Source: Fragilaria radians (lineage: Eukaryota > Bacillariophyta > Fragilariophyceae > Fragilariales > Fragilariaceae). Taken from it: a stretch of 12,277 bases of DNA. Made by a program: the position numbers and the translations under genes. The notes beneath the pieces were generated by a model that searched no databases, was not told the DNA's origin, and saw only the letters and a list, made by a program, of their open reading frames with translations. Positions 6,056 to 12,277 of this stretch are shown one piece after another; the stretch's first letter is position 1, and each line of letters opens with the position of its first letter. The stretch is taken from assembly GCA_900642245.1 (NCBI GenBank), contig CAAAJI010000373.1, positions 3,643-15,919 on the forward strand, in the 5' to 3' direction.

Positions 6056-8907
6056 ATGAGCCATGAGCACACCTCCTTGCAAAGCAACGTGAAACATAAA
6101 TCATCAATGAATAAATGGGAAGATGAGATAGTGGAAATCAAGGAAAACGCTCTGCTGAAAAGCAATAGCAGCAACAGAGGAAAGAGCCGCAAAAACTCAC
6201 ATCAATCTCATTTACATGTGATGGAGGATTATCATTATCGCACCTCAAATTCGATCGACTACGGGATAAATAGTAACGATGACAGAAAAAGTGTGGAGGA
6301 AGCAAGATCTAGGAAAAGTAGAAAGGCTGGTTATCTGAGATCCACATGCCAAGAAGCAAACCACATGGAAATAGGAGACATGAATCGAGAATTAACACAG
6401 TTGGAAAATGATCTTCATGTAAAGGCAGAATCTTTCGGAAATCCTCATATCAAAAAGAAAGAATCTCGGGAAGGATCCTCCTCGGATTTTGACGCAAAAT
6501 ACGTAAACAACAAACCTTCTATTCTTCAAAACTTCAGAAATTCTATCCAGTCAGTTCAAAATATGACTTTACCATTCCATATCGGAGATATGAATATGGA
6601 TTTTCAAAAGGAAGGGTTAGCAACAAACAAACTTGATAGCAATCCAATGCCTAGAAGGGTTAATTCACTGGAATGCTTAGAACGTGATAAAATGGCGAAA
6701 AGCAGTCGAGGGACGGCATCAACGTCTCATTTGGGCAAAGGAGAACTTTTCTCTTTCGGATCCATCTCATCGCAGAATATCACGAGTGAAACTGATATTA
6801 AAATAAGAAATGAGCTCAATTCTTTAGAAGGCAATGTCCGTGGTAAGTTAGACGTCCCTTCGAATGCTAGCAATAATCGACAAACGATGCGGGAGAGTCA
6901 GGTTTCTAGTCGATCATCTATCCAGGAAGACGAGATACCATCTCCGCCGTCTTTTTTCCAAGTAACGCCGCTACCAAGCTTTAGGCATCGAGTAAGCAAA
7001 ACTCCTTCCATTGTTGATCCAGATGATCTAGCACCTGGGGCTTATCGTGTTGGTACCTGGGAGACACTTTTTAATGAAAATGATATTGGAAATGACATGG
7101 CCTTTTCAGAGAGGTGTATGCGACTCTCTGAGAGCGAACGAGAACGGGAGGAAGAACGAAGCATAGAGCAGTATCGACAACAACTTATGAGGCTTCAGGA
7201 GAGTACGGATACAAATAATGATGAGCCTCAGGATGATGAAATATCTGGAATTCAAAGTTATCCCATCGAAGACCAGAACCAAACCGCATTCAGAAGAGTG
7301 AATACAAAGTCTGGTTGGAAGAGGAGTTTGAGTTTATTTTTCGTTGTATTCGTCGGTATCATTCTGTTTCTGGCTTTTTATTTGAAGAAACATTATTCTG
7401 GGTCCCACACATACTTGACGTCGGAATGCATATCCGATTTCGACTTTTCGCAACAGTGCCAAGACTTGGTGTCAAATATTCCAAAATGCGTAGCCGATCG
7501 ATACGCCATAATTGTGAGCGTGCTGCAAATTTCATGGAATGAAACCATGACATCGTGTTCCTCAGATAATTTAGCTATTTTGTCGATGGCAGCAGCAAAC
7601 CAAACAATAAGTATATCAAATTTTGTACTTTCATCATTATTTTTCAGTACTGAAGGGCCTACATCTTGGAGAGGAAAATCAGGATGGATTTCCACGTCGA
7701 GTGTTTGCACATGGGAGGGAATCACATGTAAACTGATTTGCAATAGCGATGAAAATGTGTCCAATGAGTGCGAAGAGGACCCTTCTCAAATTATCGGAAT
7801 CAACCTAAACAGCAAAGGACTGGAAGGAAAAATTCCCACGGTCTTAAGATTATTAACAACCATTGAGACACTCACGTTCTCATTCAATGACCTAGGCGGA
7901 AATTTACCTAGCGAGCTTAGTGAATTGACTAACCTATCCCACTTGGATATAAGTCAAAACGCATTCGAAAGCACCATTCCTACTACAATTTCGTCTTGGA
8001 CAAATTTACAAGAACTAAGAGCAGAGTCAAGTAGATTATCGGGAACGATTCCTAGCGAGATCGGCATGCTACGCTCGTTAATTCTGCTGGATATGTCATC
8101 TAATCAGCTGACTGGCAAACTCCCAACGGATGTCGGAAATCTTAAATTGATCGAGCAGTTAAAAGTTGAGATGAATCAATTAAGTGGGCAGATTCCAGAT
8201 CAAATAAGTAATTGTTCAAATCTTGAGCTCTTTACTGGCTTTGAAAATCAACTTACAGGAACAATTCCTTCAAAAATGCAGCAACTCCAACAATTAAGTA
8301 AGTACATGCTGTTTATTTGTTGAACCATAGTAGGTTTGGGCTAATGAATACTTCAGAAGTACTTTCAATAGGCTACAATCCATTTTCTCGTCAAACCTTT
8401 CCAATGGGGATCCTTATGCTATCTCGGTTGGAACAACTATTGCTTACTAACGTGAATTTGTATGGCCCTCTACCAACTCAATGGACAAGCTTGTTGAATC
8501 TGAAGGAATTGGATGTACAGTTCAATGAAATTACGGGACCCATTCCAACAGAAATTGTGGGACTACAAGCTTTAGAAGCTCTTCGATTGGACAACAATCG
8601 ATTCAGCGGTCCATTGCCAACAGCTATCGGTCAGATGTCAACATTGAAAGCCTTGACATTGAGTCGGAATTCATTATCTGGCACAGTTCCAACCGAAATT
8701 GGAAAACTTACGCTACTGACTCAATTTATCCTTACATCAAATATATTTTCCGGGCTTATACCTTCTGAAATTTGTAAACTTTGGGAATATTCCCTACAGA
8801 GTTTTAGTGATGCATTGTTGATCTGTAATAAAGATACGTATGGTGGAGCCGTATGTCCAAATGAGGAATGCTGTCGGACTTGTTTCCCCAAGGACAACAT
8901 ACGGTAA
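6056..8907 (+). CDS. Type II membrane protein with extracellular LRRs (gene 1, spliced)
   Basis: The CDS is join(6056..8297, 8357..8907), 930 aa. ATG 6056 is the first in frame after a TAG at 6038-6040. Residues 1-424 are hydrophilic, Ser/Asn/Lys-rich and probably disordered and cytosolic; they include APGAYR (326-331) and EERSI (366-370). One membrane anchor lies at about 425-443, flanked by KR and KK. Outside come cysteines 458, 468, 478 and 501 (SCSSDNLA), then an LRR N-cap (W538, W544, C551, W553, C558), about 13 plant-type 24-residue LRRs (about 580-890, L..L..L.L..N.L.G.IP) and a Cys-rich end (C904, C914, C919, C920, C923). N-glycosylation sequons such as N495 and N515 fit the outward placement. 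There is no kinase domain, so any signalling would need a partner. Its ligand is unknown; recognition or adhesion at the cell surface is an inference. It is a paralogue of the gene at 10915. Confidence 0.93.
8298..8356 (+). other. 59-nt spliceosomal intron in LRR gene 1
   Basis: The donor GTAAGT starts at 8298. A branch-point-like CTAAT lies at 8341-8345, and the acceptor TTCAG ends at 8356. Splicing is in phase 1 and joins A to AA to give Lys748, producing LQQLKVLSIGYN, which restores the exact LRR spacing. Unspliced, the frame stops at TGA 8321-8323. Acceptors ending at 8330 or 8333 would run into TAA at 8342. An acceptor at 8359 would keep the frame but shorten the repeat by one residue. 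Confidence 0.92.
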
Positions 8908-9431
8908 TTTCTCGAAAAGAGACGATACAGATTCCAAACAAAAAAATCAACATGAGGTGATGCTGAATATTGTTACTATCATGTACCTCTGGATCTGGAT
9001 AATGAGTCAAAGGATTGTTTTCTTGACAGCCATTGATTTTTCCATGATAAGTCAAAGACAAATAGGCCGTAGAAACGATGACTGGTTTATTCCTAATATA
9101 CATTATAGAAATCATTATTGTACCTTAATTATGAAACCAATTTGTCATTCAATCACTTTTGATTTTTCAATGATATGTGAAAGTAGACAATGTTGACCAG
9201 TTAATTTCTTTTTTATACACATCATTTCATGTAGCTTCCTATTGAAACCGATTTAAAAAAATAATTAGTAAACTTGAACCTTCATTGATTCTGTATCCTA
9301 GCAAAAATCACAAATCTAATCGCAGCATTAAGCCTAAAAAGTATGCTAACCTTATTTTATTGAGCCATCTTTCATCTATGAAGTAAAAAGAAAACCGTCA
9401 ACTTGAAAACTTCCGAATAAACATCCTGAGA
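8908..9431. other. Intergenic spacer between convergent gene ends
   Basis: This 524-bp AT-rich stretch separates the 3' ends of LRR gene 1 and the SBDS gene. It should hold both 3' UTRs and polyadenylation sites, but no clear signal stands out. It carries an imperfect direct repeat centred on TTGATTTTTC.ATGATA.GT.AAAG (about 9032-9060 and 9159-9190), with looser resemblance upstream of both copies. A frame open across it (8840-9196) is not credible as a gene. Confidence 0.55.
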
Positions 9432-10757
9432 TTACGAGTTGAAAAAAGCCTCTGAATCGCATAGCAAAAATTCCTCTTCTGATATCGGCGCGACATGATT
9501 CAATTTTAGTTTCATATTGTACCGATGCCAATCACTACGAAAATGAGCTCGGTATTCCGCTGGAGTCACGAATGTTCCCCCACATGTATTGCATGATTTT
9601 TGGTTGGAGGATTCATCCGTCAATGTCTGGGATGAAGTTGCTCTTGTTGATGATGAATGATGATCCATACCATCAACGGTACCACGATGTTCCACCTTTC
9701 TCATGTTATTTGCTTCGTTGGATGGGTTATTGTTTTGTGCACGACGTTCCTGAGCATCCTCTTTCTCGCGCCGTAGAGCTTTCTTTGATTTTTTCTGTGC
9801 CTGTTTTTGTGTCTGACGGGAGTGGTGCTGAGGTTGCTCTTGATGAGTAGCCGAGGAAGATGGTGAGGCGCCGTCGTCATCGGCGTGAAGAGTCATGTTG
9901 GGAGTTGGTTCCTTCTCTATCGATAGGCCGTCAAAGTTTGTTTGTAATGACTTTAGATTGATAGAGTCATGATTCTGACCTTGTTGAGATATCTTGATTT
10001 CATCTCCCAAGTTTGAATCACCCTCACGCATTACGACTTGCTTCAATATTTCCAAACGAGCATGTTCTATAGTTTTGACAAATTCTTCCATAGCACGATA
10101 TAGGCTAGGTTCGATGAGAAATGTAAGTACACGATAACCATTATTCGTATCGTCCGATTTTTGAATTTGCAAGTCATGTGTCCTGCGGAATGTTTCCATT
10201 TCCTTCGACGCCACCTGGGGATAAGTGATTTGTAGTTCCATGGGAGCTCGAGAGATGGATAGTACTGTCTGGACCTTCTTAAAGCATTCGAGATATTGTC
10301 TCTTCATGGATCGAGTTGGATGAATGGTATATTCTGCTGCCTTCATAGCCTGTCGTATTTGTGGAATTGTGTAGGGTCGTTGGGTGTTGGGATGGATGCA
10401 ATTTTCACTGATCCATGTTGCGATTTCTCTTGCCATACTTTCATATTGTTGCGTACGTTCTAAGTCTCCAATTTGTAAATCTCCCTTGTTGAGTATGATT
10501 TGAATAATCTCATCTTCATTGGTAGTTCCAAAAACCTTTTGAAGTTCTTGCGATTTAGCAAATTCGCCTTTACTGACATTCGTAAAGACTCTTTCGGTTT
10601 GTAATACCTCCGATAGATCAGTTTCGATACCCTGACGATAATTGACGACTTTATTTCGATAGCATGCTATCTCAAATCGTTTCCCCCCTTTGTTCATCCG
10701 AACGATTGCCACATTTGTCAATTTCACTTGATTGATGGGTAAATTAATTCTTGACAT
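9432..10757 (-). CDS. SBDS: Ribosome maturation protein SBDS/Sdo1 with C-terminal zinc finger
   Basis: This is the 441-aa SBDS orthologue. In eukaryotes this protein works with the GTPase EFL1 to release eIF6/Tif6 from cytoplasmic pre-60S subunits, allowing 80S assembly. The FYSH domain (about 1-95) shows NQVKLTNVAIVRM, GKRFEIACY, VVNYRQG and VFTNVSKGE. The central helical domain (about 100-170) has the conserved HPNTQRPYT. The ferredoxin-like domain III covers about 171-245. An extension follows: a Ser/Gln/His-rich linker, a basic stretch (about 316-340) and a C2H2 finger, C389-x2-C392-x12-H405-x5-H411, continuing WHRYNMKLKLN. That finger resembles those of Rei1/ZNF622 and Vms1/ANKZF1. The human protein is about 250 aa and lacks this extension. 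I chose ATG 10757 because conserved SBDS sequence starts there; the frame stays open 44 codons upstream without family resemblance. There is no intron. Confidence 0.96.
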   Translation of the reverse strand: MSRINLPINQVKLTNVAIVRMNKGGKRFEIACYRNKVVNYRQGIETDLSEVLQTERVFTNVSKGEFAKSQELQKVFGTTNEDEIIQIILNKGDLQIGDLERTQQYESMAREIATWISENCIHPNTQRPYTIPQIRQAMKAAEYTIHPTRSMKRQYLECFKKVQTVLSISRAPMELQITYPQVASKEMETFRRTHDLQIQKSDDTNNGYRVLTFLIEPSLYRAMEEFVKTIEHARLEILKQVVMREGDSNLGDEIKISQQGQNHDSINLKSLQTNFDGLSIEKEPTPNMTLHADDDGASPSSSATHQEQPQHHSRQTQKQAQKKSKKALRREKEDAQERRAQNNNPSNEANNMRKVEHRGTVDGMDHHSSSTRATSSQTLTDESSNQKSCNTCGGTFVTPAEYRAHFRSDWHRYNMKLKLNHVAPISEEEFLLCDSEAFFNS

Positions 10758-10914
10758 TCCTATTGTGTGTGTGGTACTCCAGAGCTTTGGCACAAACAGA
10801 AATTTAAGAATAGTTTGGAATTCGAGGATTAATCGATTCCTAGACAGTAATCTATTTCTACCAGGACAATCGTGGAAAATCAAAAACACGTACTTTCACA
10901 GAAATTACTATAAA
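10758..10914. promoter_or_regulatory. Compact divergent promoter region, SBDS / LRR gene 2
   Basis: Only 157 bp separates the two start codons, so both 5' UTRs and both core promoters must lie here or overlap the genes. It contains an 8-bp palindrome GATTAATC (10827-10834) inside a larger imperfect inverted repeat, GGAAT.CGA (10817-10825) against TCGATTCC (10833-10840), and a short GT run near 10764-10773. These could be factor sites; no known motif can be assigned. Confidence 0.45.
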
Positions 10915-12277
10915 ATGAATAACAAAGAAAAGAAAACTGATGGGGAAAATGAAGGAAGAGAAAGATTCGGAAAGAAACGTGAATGGCAAGCCTTACGAGG
11001 AATAGATAATGACTCAAGTGAACAACCACATCTTTCGCTACGCAAGAAGGCAATTATTAATAGACCAAGACCTAATCCTACAATTCCTAATACATCTTTG
11101 CATGCGAATGACGAAAATTTGAACAACATCGGCACCCGTAAAATTTATGATGCTACACGAGGGAAAACCAAGGATTCTTTACAAAGAATCTCAATTCTGG
11201 AATTGGAAAAAATGAAAGATAGAAAACCATCCATTTACCTGGAAGAGAATGACAGTGATGGTTTTTCCGCACCTCCCTTGACTCAACTTCATATACAAAG
11301 TAGAGTCCACACCGCTACTTCCAATGCAGAGTTACTTCAACCTCATCAACCTATTATCAAGAGGAAGGCATCTCGTGGCGCTCCACTTCCTGGTGCCTAC
11401 AGAACTCCGGGGTTGCACAATAATCTTTACAATAATACTTCCAACTCTGCGTTTTCCTATTCCATGAATGATTCAAACCACGATCGAAGCGATGCGGACG
11501 AAGAACGAAGTATTCCTGAAAGATCTTTGCACAACGGTCTTGACATTTTCCAATGTGATAATGATGATAATCTTGAAGATGCCGCAACTAACATACGAGA
11601 ATCTAAGACGAAGATTTCAAAATATAAATTTTGGATTGTTACCTCCGTCTTCATGACTTTGTTCCTTTCTATTGGCGTTGGTGTCTTCATGACAAGACGT
11701 AATGTGCAAAGTAGTCCGTCGGTATCATGTTCGATGGATGAAATTATTGAGTCTTGTGCTAAGAATTATAGCCATCAGGTACAAATTCCTGAATGTATTG
11801 ACGACCTTTATCGGAGTTTGATACAAGAATTAACAACGGATTTCCCCCTTGCTATATCACCGCCGCTAGAAACATCCTGTTCGTCGGAAAACTTGGCAAT
11901 GCTATCCCTTAGTTTCCAATCGCAGGCTACCATGCCTAATTCAATTAAATTGACACGTTATGGACTGTCACTTCTTTACTTTACAACAGGTGGCTGGGGA
12001 TGGAGTAATCAAGAGGGCTGGCTGACTGATCAAAACTATTGCAATTGGGGTAAAGACCATACTGACTGCTCGAAGGATGATGACCACTCAATCACTGGAA
12101 TTTTTCTTGCGGATAATAATCTCCATGGGACTCTTCCCTCGAACCTGCTCACTTTTTTTCCTGACCTTGCTTATTTTCACGCAAGTATGAATGATTTGAC
12201 AGGTTCTATCCCCTCTGATTTTGCCAAACTTACAGAATTGATTTTGAATGACAATTCGTTGACTGGGACTGTTTCTA
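10915..12277 (+). CDS. Type II LRR membrane protein (gene 2, 3' end beyond window)
   Basis: The frame is open from ATG 10915 to the window end: 454 complete codons plus one base. Residues 1-238 are hydrophilic and presumably cytosolic, starting MNNKEKK and containing LPGAYR (158-163) and EERSI (196-200). A membrane anchor follows at about 239-259. Next come cysteines 272, 281, 294 and 322 (SCSSENLA), an LRR N-cap with TTGGWGW, GWL, C376, W378 and C385, and the first three or so LRRs (from about 393). The order of parts matches gene 1 at 6056, so the two are paralogues, although their N-terminal sequences differ widely outside the two motifs. More LRRs and a Cys-rich C-terminus should lie downstream; whether a kinase or an intron follows cannot be seen. 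Its first 39 codons are mirrored by the broken copy at 5493. The role is probably at the cell surface or an endomembrane; the ligand is unknown. Confidence 0.92.
   Translation, partial: MNNKEKKTDGENEGRERFGKKREWQALRGIDNDSSEQPHLSLRKKAIINRPRPNPTIPNTSLHANDENLNNIGTRKIYDATRGKTKDSLQRISILELEKMKDRKPSIYLEENDSDGFSAPPLTQLHIQSRVHTATSNAELLQPHQPIIKRKASRGAPLPGAYRTPGLHNNLYNNTSNSAFSYSMNDSNHDRSDADEERSIPERSLHNGLDIFQCDNDDNLEDAATNIRESKTKISKYKFWIVTSVFMTLFLSIGVGVFMTRRNVQSSPSVSCSMDEIIESCAKNYSHQVQIPECIDDLYRSLIQELTTDFPLAISPPLETSCSSENLAMLSLSFQSQATMPNSIKLTRYGLSLLYFTTGGWGWSNQEGWLTDQNYCNWGKDHTDCSKDDDHSITGIFLADNNLHGTLPSNLLTFFPDLAYFHASMNDLTGSIPSDFAKLTELILNDNSLTGTVS

Noticed and set aside
7393..7764. 123-codon minus-strand frame opposite LRR gene 1
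   Set aside because: It is antisense to the membrane anchor and N-cap region of a well-supported gene; its product matches nothing recognisable.
8317..8907. Separate LRR gene or frameshifted pseudogene end
   Set aside because: A 59-nt intron with a standard donor, branch-like site and acceptor joins it to the upstream frame with exact repeat spacing, so no frameshift is needed.
8840..9196. 118-codon plus-strand frame after LRR gene 1
   Set aside because: It overlaps the end of gene 1 in another frame, runs through the 3' spacer repeat, and shows no domain.
10758..10889. 44-residue N-terminal extension of SBDS
   Set aside because: The frame is open, but SBDS proteins begin where MSRINLPINQ starts, and the extension would occupy most of the 157-bp promoter region. 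A targeting peptide is not expected for this nuclear/cytosolic protein.

Overview
The window looks like nuclear DNA of a protist alga, most likely a diatom. The reasons are two type II membrane proteins with plant-type leucine-rich repeats (LRRs) of the kind that is abundant in diatoms, a 59-nt GT-AG intron, AT-rich spacers, a degenerate retroelement integrase resembling diatom elements, and an SBDS ribosome-maturation gene with a C-terminal zinc finger. There is no bacterial operon structure. The species cannot be named from sequence alone.

Layout. Positions 1-900 hold short hairpins and tandem repeats, plus a complete miniature LTR retrotransposon (TRIM-type) at 261-800 on the minus strand. 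It has 133/134-bp LTRs with TG...CA ends, a 6-bp target duplication, a primer-binding-like TGG directly after the 5' LTR, and a G-rich polypurine tract directly before the 3' LTR. Positions 900-4470 are mostly AT-rich sequence without recognisable genes, apart from one doubtful small minus-strand reading frame at 2124-2399. About 4760-5210 (minus) holds a decayed retroelement pol (integrase) fragment. Positions 5493-5879 hold a broken copy of the N-terminus of the LRR gene at the right end, with three in-frame stops.

The gene-dense half begins at 6056. LRR gene 1 (6056-8907, +, one intron) converges on an SBDS gene (9432-10757, -). The SBDS gene is divergent from LRR gene 2 (10915 to beyond the window end, +) across only 157 bp. 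The two LRR proteins are paralogues. Each has a long hydrophilic, probably cytosolic N-terminus with a PGAYR motif and an EERSI motif, one transmembrane anchor, a small four-cysteine module ending in CSS[DE]NLA, an LRR N-cap with Trp and Cys, and 24-residue LRRs. Neither shows a kinase domain in the visible sequence.

How the genes relate. The broken N-terminal copy, gene 1 and gene 2 look like the residue of local duplication of one LRR membrane-protein family around a housekeeping ribosome-biogenesis gene. I see no evidence that the LRR proteins and SBDS work in one pathway. Their shared promoter region may still couple their transcription.
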